Positions 6,705-16,311 of a stretch of 64,000 nucleotides of DNA are shown one piece after another. Position numbers and translations under genes: made by a program. Positions within the stretch are counted from its first letter, which is position 1. Each line of letters begins with the position of its first letter. The stretch comes from Nonlabens sp. Ci31 (lineage in GTDB: Bacteria > Bacteroidota > Bacteroidia > Flavobacteriales > Flavobacteriaceae). A model generated the notes under the pieces. It saw nothing but the letters and a program-made list of their open reading frames with translations, ran no database searches and was not told where the DNA came from. Location of the stretch: contig NZ_CP043633.1 of assembly GCF_012974865.1 (NCBI RefSeq), positions 2,117,001 through 2,181,000 of the forward strand, read 5' to 3'.

Positions 6705-9482
6705 TTGAAAACCCTACTTTCTCTATTCTTATTTTTAATGATAACTCTTGTCGCTAGTCAGGAGTTGCCGCCGCTTCATAATTACGAGCCGTCCTTATAT
6801 CACGCTGGTAATCAAAACTGGATGGTATCTGAGTCTGATGACCACTTTATCTACGTAGCTAATAACAAAGGACTTCTTGAATACAACGGGTCTCAATGGA
6901 CCTTGTATAAAACCCCTAATGAAAGTATCATGAGGTCTGTAAAGGCTCAAGGCGACCGTATTTATACAGGTTGTTATATGGATTTTGGGTATTGGATACG
7001 GGACGACAGTGGTAGATTAAATTATACGTCTATTATAGAAAAGACAAAGTTCCAATTACAAGAAGACGAACAGTTTTGGGATATTATTGTTAAGAATGAT
7101 TATGTTCTTTTTCAATCGCGTTCCCGTATCTACTTTTATGATATCGAGTCTGGTGAAGTATCACAAATTGCTCAACAGACGGAGATCAACAAGTTTTTTC
7201 AAGTAGGCGATACTTATTATTATCACGTATTAGGGGAAGGCTTGTTTCAGGTAGTCAATAAACAACCACAGTTAAAGGGCTCAACAGATTTCTTCTTGGA
7301 GGAGACCATTATCTTGATGTTTGAATACAATTCTAAAGTCTATCTTCTTACTCAAGATGCAGCTATTTACGTTTACAAAGACGGTAATGTTTCACTGGTT
7401 GGTTCTTGTGAGCTGGATCAAAAAATAACCGTTTATAGTGCTTCATTGTTAAGTGATAATACTATTTTATTGGGAACCATAGCAAATGGAGTTATTTCAA
7501 TGAACCTTAGGGGTAAAGTAAATTATGCAATTAATCAAGGTGATGGATTAGCAAATAATACTTGTTTATATGTTTATGAAGACAGTTCTAAAAATGTATG
7601 GTTTGGGTTAGATAACGGTATTAGCTCTATTAGTATTGACTCGCCTTACAAGATTTATAATGATAATGATGGGAACTTGGGTACCGTGTATGCATCCTAT
7701 CAAAGTGACGGTATTTTATATATAGGGACTAATCAAGGTTTGTTTTACAAGAAATCGGATGAAGAAAATTTTAGTTTTATTAATGGTACCGAAGGTCAGG
7801 TATGGTCGATTAGTGAACACAATGGAACTGTCTTTTGTAACCATCATTTAGGAGTGTTCGTCTTAAGTGATAGGACAGCAAGGCGACTTGACAATACTAT
7901 TGGAACTTGGCAATTAAACTCCATACCCAATAGAACAGACTTGATTTTAGCCGGTACTTATAAAGGACTTCAAGTACTAACGAACAGCAATGGCCAATGG
8001 CAATTTCGAAATAGGATAGAAGGTTTTGATATTAGTTCCAAAGATATTATTGCTTATAAGGATTTGGTTTATGTCAACCACGAGTACAAAGGCGTGTTTA
8101 AAATAGCGTTAGATCAAGAGTTTAAAAAGCTTAAAAAGCTGGAGAAAATAGAAGAATTAGGTAAAGGAATAGGTTCTGATATCACTGATTTTAAGGGCAG
8201 AATATTCTTTTCTAAAAGGGATGCCGTATATGTGAAATCAGATTCTAAGAGTGAGTTTGTAAAAGATAAAGAGCTTAGTAAGATAGTTGCAAGCGGCGAA
8301 TACACTTCTGGAACTTTTATTAAAAATGACGGTTATTTATGGCTCTTCAATAAAAGCAAAATTTTTAAAATCAATATAGAAGATATAAACGGCAGTTATA
8401 ACATAGACAGCATACCATTAGGCCACGAGCTGAGAAGAGAAAAGATAGGTTATGAAAATTTAACAAAGGTGGGTCCTAAGAACTATCTAATAGGTAACTC
8501 TTATGGTTATACAACACTCCATCAAAATTTAGATAATATGCTCTCTCATAGGGTCTATATCAATAATTTGTACAGTCTTGATAAAAATATTCCAACCAAT
8601 CTTAGTTTAAAGAACCCTTCGGAAGTTCCGTATAAAAACAATCATTTACAGATAGCGTATTCATCACCTTTTTATAAAACGCTAAGTATCCTGGAATATC
8701 AGCACAGACTTTTGGGAGATGATGAAGAATGGAGTGCATGGAGTAAGGTGAATAGCACAGAGCTGAAAAATTTATCTTATGGAGATTATACGTTTGAGGT
8801 GCGATCCAGGGTGAATACTGTAATATCTGATAACGTAGACAGCATAGACTTTACTGTAGCCAGACCCTATTATTTAACTAGTGTAGCTATTGCCGTATAT
8901 ATTGTCATTTTGATCCTCATTATTTTAGTGCTTAACGGCTTTTATATCTGGTACTTTAAAAAGCAAAAGCAAATTGCACTCCAAAAGCAGCAAAAAGAAT
9001 TGGAGTTAAAAAGCTTGACTAATGAGAAGAATCTAGTGGAGTTGCGTAATGAAAAACTAAGAAGTGATATTGAGCATAGAAATAAAGAGCTTGCCATTTC
9101 AACGATGGCGATGATCAAGAAAAATGAAACGCTTAATGAGTTGAAAGTTGAATTGGACAATTTACCAAAAACGGTAGCGTCTAAATCTTTAAAAAAGATG
9201 TTGGATAAAAATTTAAACAGCAAGCAAGATTGGCTCACTTTTGAAGAAGCATTTAATAATGCAGACAAAGATTTTTTCAAAAAGATTAAGGAATTACATC
9301 CTTCCCTTTCTTCTGGGGATTTAAGATTATGTGTTTATTTAAGGCTTAATTTATCTTCCAAAGAGATCGCTCCACTATTAAATATTTCCCCTCGTAGCGT
9401 GGAAATAAAACGATATCGTTTGCGTAAAAAATTAGCTCTTTCACGCGATGATAGTTTAACCAGCTATATTGTTGAGATTTAA
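6705..9482 (+). CDS. Membrane-spanning beta-propeller sensor with cytoplasmic LuxR-type HTH (glucan-locus regulator)
   Basis: A 925-residue one-protein sensor and regulator. A signal peptide (residues 1-18, ending VASQ) leads into a periplasmic region of two-component-regulator-propeller repeats (about 25-620; e.g. WMVSESDDHFIYVANNKGLLEYNG, NVWFGLDNGISSI). A Y_Y_Y-type Ig-like domain follows (about 640-715), then one TM helix (722-750), a charged coiled coil (755-850) and a C-terminal helix-turn-helix (863-925; LSSKEIAPLLNISPRSVEIKRYRLRKKL). There is no histidine kinase or receiver domain, so signal transfer must go directly from propeller to DNA-binding domain. The start is TTG at 6705; the ATG at 6694 hits a stop after three codons. 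It stands directly upstream of the glucan genes and is their likely activator, with a glucan oligosaccharide as probable ligand. Confidence 0.9.
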   Translation: MKTLLSLFLFLMITLVASQELPPLHNYEPSLYHAGNQNWMVSESDDHFIYVANNKGLLEYNGSQWTLYKTPNESIMRSVKAQGDRIYTGCYMDFGYWIRDDSGRLNYTSIIEKTKFQLQEDEQFWDIIVKNDYVLFQSRSRIYFYDIESGEVSQIAQQTEINKFFQVGDTYYYHVLGEGLFQVVNKQPQLKGSTDFFLEETIILMFEYNSKVYLLTQDAAIYVYKDGNVSLVGSCELDQKITVYSASLLSDNTILLGTIANGVISMNLRGKVNYAINQGDGLANNTCLYVYEDSSKNVWFGLDNGISSISIDSPYKIYNDNDGNLGTVYASYQSDGILYIGTNQGLFYKKSDEENFSFINGTEGQVWSISEHNGTVFCNHHLGVFVLSDRTARRLDNTIGTWQLNSIPNRTDLILAGTYKGLQVLTNSNGQWQFRNRIEGFDISSKDIIAYKDLVYVNHEYKGVFKIALDQEFKKLKKLEKIEELGKGIGSDITDFKGRIFFSKRDAVYVKSDSKSEFVKDKELSKIVASGEYTSGTFIKNDGYLWLFNKSKIFKINIEDINGSYNIDSIPLGHELRREKIGYENLTKVGPKNYLIGNSYGYTTLHQNLDNMLSHRVYINNLYSLDKNIPTNLSLKNPSEVPYKNNHLQIAYSSPFYKTLSILEYQHRLLGDDEEWSAWSKVNSTELKNLSYGDYTFEVRSRVNTVISDNVDSIDFTVARPYYLTSVAIAVYIVILILIILVLNGFYIWYFKKQKQIALQKQQKELELKSLTNEKNLVELRNEKLRSDIEHRNKELAISTMAMIKKNETLNELKVELDNLPKTVASKSLKKMLDKNLNSKQDWLTFEEAFNNADKDFFKKIKELHPSLSSGDLRLCVYLRLNLSSKEIAPLLNISPRSVEIKRYRLRKKLALSRDDSLTSYIVEI

Positions 9483-9666
9483 ATCTGTATAGAATTGTTT
9501 TAAATAACTCAACATTTCCACATCAATCTTGATGATACGGAGTGGTTTTTATCAAATCGAAAATTATAAATACTTATTTTTAAGCTTTTTATAATATACG
9601 ATAGGAATTATTACAGATTTATATATATTTATACTTGTGTATATTTTTTGTTGTGTTTGATTTTGG

Positions 9667-9695
9667 TTGATAAAGTTTTTCAAAATATATATTTA
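9667..9695 (+). promoter_or_regulatory. Candidate promoter of the glucan operon
   Basis: TTG at 9667-9669, an 18-base spacer and TATATTTA at 9688-9695 match the Bacteroidota -33/-7 pattern except for the last base. It lies about 90 bases before the first enzyme gene. The rest of the 300-base gap (9483-9784) is very AT-rich, and I see no other feature in it. Confidence 0.45.
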
Positions 9696-9784
9696 GCACG
9701 TTAAAATTAATACAATTAAATCATCTTTAGAAAGGAAGACATTAAATCATTTATCAGTACCAACCTATCAATACCTCTTTACAC

Positions 9785-12700
9785 ATGAAGAATCTTTTAT
9801 TAAGTATTTCGTTGATCTTTTTTGCCTTTTTTGGTTTTTCACAAAATCAAAAAGTTTCAGTTATAGAAGACATGAATGGCCATACTCTTATGGTAGACGG
9901 AAAACCATTTATTATTAATGGTATGAACTGGGATTATGTCCCCATCGGTGAAAACTTTTCTTATAATTTTTGGGCGCAACCGGACGACTTTATTAAGGCT
10001 GCCTTAGATTCAGAAATGGGTTTATTGAAAAACATGGGGGTGAACACGATACGTGTTTATACAGGTATGCAACCTAAATGGGTGGAGTATATCTATGAGA
10101 ATTATGGTATTTATACCATGATCAACCATTCTTTTGGTCGTTATGGTCTGACTTTAGATGGATCTTATGTGTCTAATACGGAATATGCAGATCCAAGGGC
10201 TCGTGCATTTCTTTTAAAAGAAGCCACTGATTTGGTCAAGGATTTTAAGGGTACTTCTGGTCTTTTGATGTTCATGCTAGGGAATGAGAATAATTATGGT
10301 TTATCATGGGGTGGTGCTGAAACTGAAGATATTCCTATTGAAACAGAGGGAACTGTCATCACTAGAGCTAGAGCTATGTATAAGTTGATGAATGAAGCAG
10401 TAGTTGAAATGAAAAAAATCAATACTGATCATCCTATTGCTATTTGTAATGGAGACTTGTTGTATTTGAATTTAGTTGCTGAGTATTTAACTGATATGGA
10501 TATATATGCAACCAATATGTACAGAGGTGTTTCTTTTAGCGATGCTTTTGATAGAGTTAAAAATGAACTGGGTAAGCCTTTGATGTTTTCAGAATTTGGT
10601 TCTGATGCTTTTAATGCATTAAACAATAAGGAAGATCAAAAAATGCAGGCTTATTATATGGTGAATAACTGGAAGGAAATTTATCAAAATGCTGCGGGAC
10701 TAGGCAAAGCGGGAAATTCCATTGGTGGATTTACATTCCAGTTTAGTGATGGATGGTGGAAAAGAGGACAAACGGAAGATTTGGATATTCATAATTCAGA
10801 GGCGAGTTGGTTGAGTAAGGGATACTCATTAGATACTGATGGTGTTTCTAAGAACATGAATGAAGAATGGTTTGGTATTTGTGCTAAAGGGCCCTCTAAT
10901 GAAAGAGGACTTTATGATCTTTACCCTCGAGCCGCTTATTATGCGTTGAAACAAGTACATAGTTTAGATCCTTATAGTGGTAATAAAACTTTAGAATTTG
11001 TAACTAATTATTTTGATAATATCCAGTTAATGGAGGCTGTACTTAGAGCAAGAGGTGACAAGGCGGCATTAAGCGGTGGCAGTAATAATAAAATACGATT
11101 AAGCAATTTACGAGCTGAATTTACCACCTTTAACACGGGAGGTACTCTTCTTTCAACTCCTGACAATGCTGACCCAGATAATCCTGTTTACCCGGACCAG
11201 TTAGGTTTTGATCGTATGGAATCCTATTTCGTCGGAGTACAAGGGAATCCATCATCTAATATGAGAGGTGAGGTGAACTTTAACATACTTGGTAATGTAG
11301 CACAGAACCCTATTGATGAAATCTTTTATGAAAATAGAGGGCGTCCACAGCAGGTTGAAACACCAGATGGTATTGTTCAGTTAAGAGATGTGAATAGAGT
11401 TCAAGTTTATAACGCGTCTTATGAATGGAATGCAAAAGATTTTGACCTACGAGGTTTTTATAGAACAGGTCATTATCACTGGGGTTATGAAGGTGATTTC
11501 TTTGGTTTATATCCTGAAACTAATTATGGACCTAACTTAGATATCTACGGAGGGGAAACATTAGGGCTTGAAATAGATGGGAAAAATGAGTTTGCAGGAT
11601 TAAAGGCTGCTTTTGGGCCGCAATTATGGTGGGGAGCAAATCCAACCGCACTTCTTAAATATTCTCGATCTATTGAAAATTTCAATATTACTGGAATTTA
11701 TCATAGAGATTTACAAACAGAAATTCAACTAGACGAAAATGGCGTACGTATTTTAGACCAAAATCAGGTGCGTAGTGGTATTATTCCCGCATTTCCTATG
11801 GAGAGAGCTACACTAGTAGTGGAAAGAGATTTAGGACAATTTGGATTTACCTTAGGTGGTATTTGGGGAGGGAGTCCTTTAAATGGCACTTCTTATCAAG
11901 ATGTTACAGGAACGGAAGGTAATTATACGGTCTTTAATGATAAAGTGAAGTCAAGTGACAACTGGGGTGGGAAAGCTAAAGTAACCTATCAAGGTGGGAA
12001 AGTGAATGCGTATATGCAAGGTGGAGTAATGGGACTGGTAGCAAACGGAGGGGCAGATCCTACACAAACCTTTACTGGATGGAAATTAAAAGATAACGGT
12101 AGTGGTAATCAATCCAACTTTTTAGCTGGTATGACTTATACCATGGGTGATTTGCAAATTGCACCTAACTTTTTATGGCAAAAGCCGTTAGTAGACCCTA
12201 TGCCTAACAATGTTGGAGCACCAGGAAGATTAAGAAACTTTATTGATGATCCATTTGCTGTTAGGGGAAATAGAGAAACTACCGCTGGTGAGATCTTATT
12301 CACCTATGACCCTACACCAGGAACTTGGATGTATCAATGGGATAATGATAGAACTGAAGATGCAGAATTTGCTATGAGTGCAGGATTTGTATACCGTCAT
12401 CTACCTACAACTCAAGACGCAGCTATCGGTTTTGCAGCAGATCGAACTTTTCTTAGGTTTCCAAACTCTGCACCAGCACTTGATTTATACGAGGCACACA
12501 CACGTATCGTTTCAAAACTAAATCTTGAATTAGGAATTATAGGTAACTTCTACTACGGTAATGGTCAAGGTAATGGAGATAGTACTAGAGAAATAAAACG
12601 TTTTGGCGGTGATATAAGAGCTATTTATAAATCAATTAAAGCCACTGCAACAGTGAAAGTTAATGACTGGGGACCATTTGATTACTACAGAGACTTTAAC

Positions 12701-12949
12701 ATCACATTCCCTATGCAATTGATGCTAGATGTTTCTACTACTTTGGGTAAACCAGATTGGTTTATTTTACCTAGTACTACTGTAGGTGTTAGAGGAACAT
12801 GGAGATCTCTTGATGCTAATTCAGGAGGGAGATTTGGTCCTAACGCAGCTGCTGCATTTGCAAGTGAGCCTACTATAAGTCCAGTGGGATTCCCTGATGG
12901 AACAGAGTGGGAAATCAGAACCTATGTTCATATCAATATAGGTAACTAA
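9785..12949 (+). CDS. TIM-barrel glycosidase (GH2-type catalytic domain) fused to an outer-membrane beta-barrel
   Basis: A 1054-residue exported protein. A signal peptide (1-19, ending GFSQ) precedes a (beta/alpha)8 glycosidase-like domain (about 25-410). Its putative acid/base is E168 in MLGNEN and its putative nucleophile E270 in MFSEFGSD, a clan GH-A layout. From about residue 425 to the end the sequence changes to alternating hydrophobic/aromatic strands of about ten residues separated by Gly/Asn/Asp-rich loops. Examples are LNLELGIIGNFYYGNG, STTVGVRGTWRS and the terminal strand WEIRTYVHINIGN, as in outer-membrane barrels. Substrate is unproven; context says beta-glucan. It is the first gene of the operon, 11 bases before a binding lipoprotein. 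The barrel could anchor the enzyme at the surface or act as a channel. Confidence 0.8.
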   Translation: MKNLLLSISLIFFAFFGFSQNQKVSVIEDMNGHTLMVDGKPFIINGMNWDYVPIGENFSYNFWAQPDDFIKAALDSEMGLLKNMGVNTIRVYTGMQPKWVEYIYENYGIYTMINHSFGRYGLTLDGSYVSNTEYADPRARAFLLKEATDLVKDFKGTSGLLMFMLGNENNYGLSWGGAETEDIPIETEGTVITRARAMYKLMNEAVVEMKKINTDHPIAICNGDLLYLNLVAEYLTDMDIYATNMYRGVSFSDAFDRVKNELGKPLMFSEFGSDAFNALNNKEDQKMQAYYMVNNWKEIYQNAAGLGKAGNSIGGFTFQFSDGWWKRGQTEDLDIHNSEASWLSKGYSLDTDGVSKNMNEEWFGICAKGPSNERGLYDLYPRAAYYALKQVHSLDPYSGNKTLEFVTNYFDNIQLMEAVLRARGDKAALSGGSNNKIRLSNLRAEFTTFNTGGTLLSTPDNADPDNPVYPDQLGFDRMESYFVGVQGNPSSNMRGEVNFNILGNVAQNPIDEIFYENRGRPQQVETPDGIVQLRDVNRVQVYNASYEWNAKDFDLRGFYRTGHYHWGYEGDFFGLYPETNYGPNLDIYGGETLGLEIDGKNEFAGLKAAFGPQLWWGANPTALLKYSRSIENFNITGIYHRDLQTEIQLDENGVRILDQNQVRSGIIPAFPMERATLVVERDLGQFGFTLGGIWGGSPLNGTSYQDVTGTEGNYTVFNDKVKSSDNWGGKAKVTYQGGKVNAYMQGGVMGLVANGGADPTQTFTGWKLKDNGSGNQSNFLAGMTYTMGDLQIAPNFLWQKPLVDPMPNNVGAPGRLRNFIDDPFAVRGNRETTAGEILFTYDPTPGTWMYQWDNDRTEDAEFAMSAGFVYRHLPTTQDAAIGFAADRTFLRFPNSAPALDLYEAHTRIVSKLNLELGIIGNFYYGNGQGNGDSTREIKRFGGDIRAIYKSIKATATVKVNDWGPFDYYRDFNITFPMQLMLDVSTTLGKPDWFILPSTTVGVRGTWRSLDANSGGRFGPNAAAAFASEPTISPVGFPDGTEWEIRTYVHINIGN

Positions 12950-12960
12950 ATATAAGAGCA

Positions 12961-14382
12961 ATGAAAAATATAAAATTCAATTATTTCAAGAATTTAAGCC
13001 TTGTCTTTTTGATGTTAGGTTTAATCATTGGGTGTGATCGAGATATTTCAGATGATGCTGCATTAGCAAGCTTCCCTAATACCGCAGAAATATTTACAGA
13101 TAATCCTGTAGGATTAACTGATGATTTCTTTATTTCTTTTGATCCAGTGGAGGGTGCTAATACAGAAGGATTTGGGACTGATGATAATGAGGCTTATCAA
13201 GGAACGAGCTCTATTCGAATAGAGGTGCCGGCTCCTAATGATCCTAATGGGGGATTTATTGGAGGTATTTTTAAAGATCGTGGGGAGGGAAGAGATTTAA
13301 CGCAATACGATGCTTTAACATTTTGGGCAAAAGGCTCTTTAACAGCAACAGTCGGATTAGTTGGTTTTGGTACTGATTTTGAAGAAGATAAGTACGCTGT
13401 AGGTCTTGAAAATATACAGCTTTCTACGGATTGGAGAAAATACACGGTGCCGATACCGGATGCTTCAAAATTAACTCAAGAAAAAGGAATGTTTATTTTT
13501 TCAGCAGGCACTCAAAGTACCAATGGTTTAGGGTACACGCTTTGGATCGATGAACTTAGGTTTGAAAACTTAGGAACTATCGCACAACCAAGACCTGTTA
13601 TATTAAATGGTCAGGATTTAGTCCAACAATCATTTACAGGCTCATCCATTCCTCTTTCTGGATTCACTCAAACATTTAACATAGAGTCAGGGGATAATGT
13701 AACTGTACAAACAGCACCTTCTTATTTTGATTTTGTATCCTCTGATACCAGCGTAGCATTAGTTAATGAATTAGGAGTTGTTTCTGTTGTTGGTTCTGGT
13801 ACTGCTACTATTACTGCAAGTATTAGTAGTGTTTTAGCAAATGGATCTTTAGAAGTTACCTCTACTGGTGCTTTGCCTACTGCTCCGGTTCCAACCTTAG
13901 CTCAGTCAAATGTCAAGTCTATATTTAGCGATGCCTACACAATTGATACTTCGAGTGAGTTTTCACCAGACTTTGGTGGATCTACTACTCAGGCCACTGT
14001 AGTCACTTCTAATAATGATTCAGTTTTAATTTACACAAACAATAACTTTACAGGAATTATTTTTGATAATACAGTAGATGCTTCTGCATTATCCTTTATG
14101 CATGTAGATGTATACGTGCAGCAGGCTGGTGTTCAAGTTGAATTTCAAATAAGAGATATTGGTGCCAACGGGGAGATCAACACAAATATTTTTACAGGAC
14201 AACCTGAAGGAGATGATGCTGATAGAAGATTTACAGCTTCTGGTGTAACGGTAAACGGCTGGAATTCTTTTGATATTCCACTAAATGGCGCTATTGCAAA
14301 TCAGAAAAACAATTTGGGAGCAATTATTTTAGCTGGAGGGCCCAATTTTATCTTGGATAATATATACTTCTATACTCCGTAA
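12961..14382 (+). CDS. Putative surface glycan-binding lipoprotein (copy 1)
   Basis: A 473-residue lipoprotein with SPII signal LGLIIGC (Cys about 25) followed by DRD. Three parts can be seen. First is an N-terminal jelly-roll, CBM-like domain (about 40-205; YQGTSSIRIEVP, LTQYDALTFWAKGS, LWIDELRFENL). Second is a Big_2-type Ig domain (about 220-300; FVSSDTSVALVNELGVVSVV). Third is a C-terminal domain starting VKSIFSDAYT (about 315-473) that ends FILDNIYFYTP. No catalytic motif is visible. It is 11 bases after the barrel fusion and 33 bases before a GH16 gene, the position of SGBP-type glycan-binding lipoproteins in laminarin loci. A close paralogue lies at 16312-17724. Confidence 0.75.
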   Translation: MKNIKFNYFKNLSLVFLMLGLIIGCDRDISDDAALASFPNTAEIFTDNPVGLTDDFFISFDPVEGANTEGFGTDDNEAYQGTSSIRIEVPAPNDPNGGFIGGIFKDRGEGRDLTQYDALTFWAKGSLTATVGLVGFGTDFEEDKYAVGLENIQLSTDWRKYTVPIPDASKLTQEKGMFIFSAGTQSTNGLGYTLWIDELRFENLGTIAQPRPVILNGQDLVQQSFTGSSIPLSGFTQTFNIESGDNVTVQTAPSYFDFVSSDTSVALVNELGVVSVVGSGTATITASISSVLANGSLEVTSTGALPTAPVPTLAQSNVKSIFSDAYTIDTSSEFSPDFGGSTTQATVVTSNNDSVLIYTNNNFTGIIFDNTVDASALSFMHVDVYVQQAGVQVEFQIRDIGANGEINTNIFTGQPEGDDADRRFTASGVTVNGWNSFDIPLNGAIANQKNNLGAIILAGGPNFILDNIYFYTP

Positions 14383-14415
14383 AAAGGCTAATAAACAACA
14401 TCAAACAAAAGAAAA

Positions 14416-15270
14416 ATGAACAATATATATAACAAGACTAGTATAAGAATTGTATTTAAGTCGGTTGCAGTAGTATCATTTTTAATGATGGCTAGCTGTG
14501 ACCCTGACGAAACACAAACTGTTGCTGAATTCAATAATTTGGTAATGCAAGATGAGTTTGATGTAGAGGGTGCACCTAACAGCGCTTTATGGACGTACGA
14601 TATCGGGACAGGACCCGGTAATGACGGCTGGGGTAATAATGAACTTCAATATTATACCGATAGGACTGAAAATGTGACCGTAGAAAATGGCTATTTATTA
14701 ATCACAGCCAAAGAAGAAGCCTTTAATGGTTCTAACTATACTTCGGCTAGAATTAAAACTGAAGGTCTTTTTGAGCAGGCTTATGGAAGGTTTGAGGCTC
14801 GTATCAAAGTTCCTTATGGAAAAGGTTACTGGCCTGCATTTTGGTTGTTAGGAAATGATTGTGATCAAAATGCTTGGCCGCAATGTGGAGAAATTGATAT
14901 CATGGAGTACCTAGGTGATCAGCCTACTACTGTTTTTGGTAGTGCTCATGGACCAGGATATTCTGCCGGGGATGCTATTACCAAAGAATATGTCTTAGAA
15001 AATGATAGATTTGATACTGGTTTTCATGTATTCGGTATCGAATGGGCACCAGATTATATCAATTATTATGTAGACGATGTGCTGTACCAGCAAATTACAA
15101 GGGAAGATGTATTTGAAGAAACTGATGGTCAAGGAGAATGGGTTTTTGATCAACCATTTTATATCATTCTTAATGTAGCTATAGGGGGGAACTTGCCAGG
15201 TGCTCCAAACGCAGAAACTGTTTTTCCACAAACCATGTTAGTGGACTACGTAAGAGTATATCAACCTTAA
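14416..15270 (+). CDS. GH16 endo-beta-1,3-glucanase (laminarinase) lipoprotein, copy 1
   Basis: A 284-residue lipoprotein (Cys28 in MMASCDP) with a single GH16 domain. The catalytic signature GEIDIMEYLG is intact, giving nucleophile E159 and acid/base E164. The surrounding GYWPAFWLLG and FGIEWAPDYINYYVDDVLY are typical of bacterial laminarinases (GH16 subfamily 3). It should hydrolyse beta-1,3 bonds in laminarin at the cell surface or in the periplasm. It belongs to a two-gene cassette with the preceding binding lipoprotein; the cassette is duplicated at 16312-18606. No truncation. Confidence 0.93.
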   Translation: MNNIYNKTSIRIVFKSVAVVSFLMMASCDPDETQTVAEFNNLVMQDEFDVEGAPNSALWTYDIGTGPGNDGWGNNELQYYTDRTENVTVENGYLLITAKEEAFNGSNYTSARIKTEGLFEQAYGRFEARIKVPYGKGYWPAFWLLGNDCDQNAWPQCGEIDIMEYLGDQPTTVFGSAHGPGYSAGDAITKEYVLENDRFDTGFHVFGIEWAPDYINYYVDDVLYQQITREDVFEETDGQGEWVFDQPFYIILNVAIGGNLPGAPNAETVFPQTMLVDYVRVYQP

Positions 15271-15362
15271 TAAACAGGAATCCTATTTAGGGTACTTAGT
15301 ATTCATAATTTCAAATGGGATCTTTTACTCATAAATTCATTTGACTTTTAAAAATTAATAAG

Positions 15363-16136
15363 ATGATAAAAACACATAAAGGATTTAAAGTAATTGCTGC
15401 GCTATTCATTTCTATAGCTTTTATGAGTTGTAGTGAAGATGATGCCGTTGTGCTGCAAAATGTCGCTGCTGGATTTACACAAACGATCAATCAAAATACG
15501 GGTACAGTAACTTTTATCAATACTTCTAGTAACGCTACTACGTTTGCATGGGATTTCGGAGATGGTACTTCTTCAACGTTAATTAACCCTATTAAGACTT
15601 ATAGCGCGGGGGGCTCCTACGTTGTTGTGCTACAAGTCACTAACAATGATGGTGCAATGGCTCGTTTTGAAGATACCATACTCATTGACGAATTGTTTGA
15701 TGGTGGTCTGTTGACTAACGGAGACTTTGAAAATGGTGTTACCCCTTGGATCCAAGGAGTGGATGATAATAGTCCAGCACCAGTTGTTACTTTTGCAGGT
15801 AATACCTATTATCAAGTAAACATAACCAACCCTAATTCAAACCAGCCGTTTTTAGTGAACTTGAGCCAAAAATTAGAAATTATTCAAGGGTTTACTTATG
15901 TATTAACTTTTGACGCGTGGTCGGATCGCAATAGAGATGTCATAGCAGGAATAGGATTAAGTGGTGGAACATTTGCTAATAATAGTCAGCCTTTAAGCAT
16001 CACGGACACCCAACAGCAATATCAGTTAACTTTAACCGCAACAAATTTCGGAGCCACTAATGCTCGAGTATTATTTGATTCTAATGGAGAAGCTGGGTTG
16101 GTTAATATTGATAATGTAACATTAATTGTACAGTAG
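15363..16136 (+). CDS. Lipoprotein with PKD domain and CBM4-type carbohydrate-binding module
   Basis: A 257-residue lipoprotein (SPII MSCSEDD, Cys about 23). Residues about 35-110 form a PKD domain (FINTSSNATTFAWDFGDGTS, then YVVVLQVTNNDG). Residues about 118-257 form a CBM4/9-like jelly roll starting GLLTNGDFENGVTPW and ending NIDNVTLIVQ. CBM4 modules commonly bind beta-glucans, fitting a laminarin-binding role. No catalytic residues are evident. It sits between the two lipoprotein/GH16 cassettes with a 92-base gap upstream and 175 downstream, so it may have been caught between the two arms of a duplication. Confidence 0.85.
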   Translation: MIKTHKGFKVIAALFISIAFMSCSEDDAVVLQNVAAGFTQTINQNTGTVTFINTSSNATTFAWDFGDGTSSTLINPIKTYSAGGSYVVVLQVTNNDGAMARFEDTILIDELFDGGLLTNGDFENGVTPWIQGVDDNSPAPVVTFAGNTYYQVNITNPNSNQPFLVNLSQKLEIIQGFTYVLTFDAWSDRNRDVIAGIGLSGGTFANNSQPLSITDTQQQYQLTLTATNFGATNARVLFDSNGEAGLVNIDNVTLIVQ

Positions 16137-16311
16137 AAAAAGTTCTTAAAAAGCGGGATAATTGGTAACCTTTAATCAATCAAATTAGAAAATTATGATT
16201 ACCTCTTTGCATGTTTAATATAGCTGTTCAAATAACAAATAGGCAGTTATTATTGTAAGGATGACATAAAAATACCGTTGTATTTTTAATTAAAGAAAAA
16301 AAGAATAAGAA

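Noticed and set aside
9785..12949. Reading the large barrel protein as a SusC receptor
   Set aside because: It has no plug domain or TonB-box-like N-terminus; the N-terminal half is a glycosidase fold.
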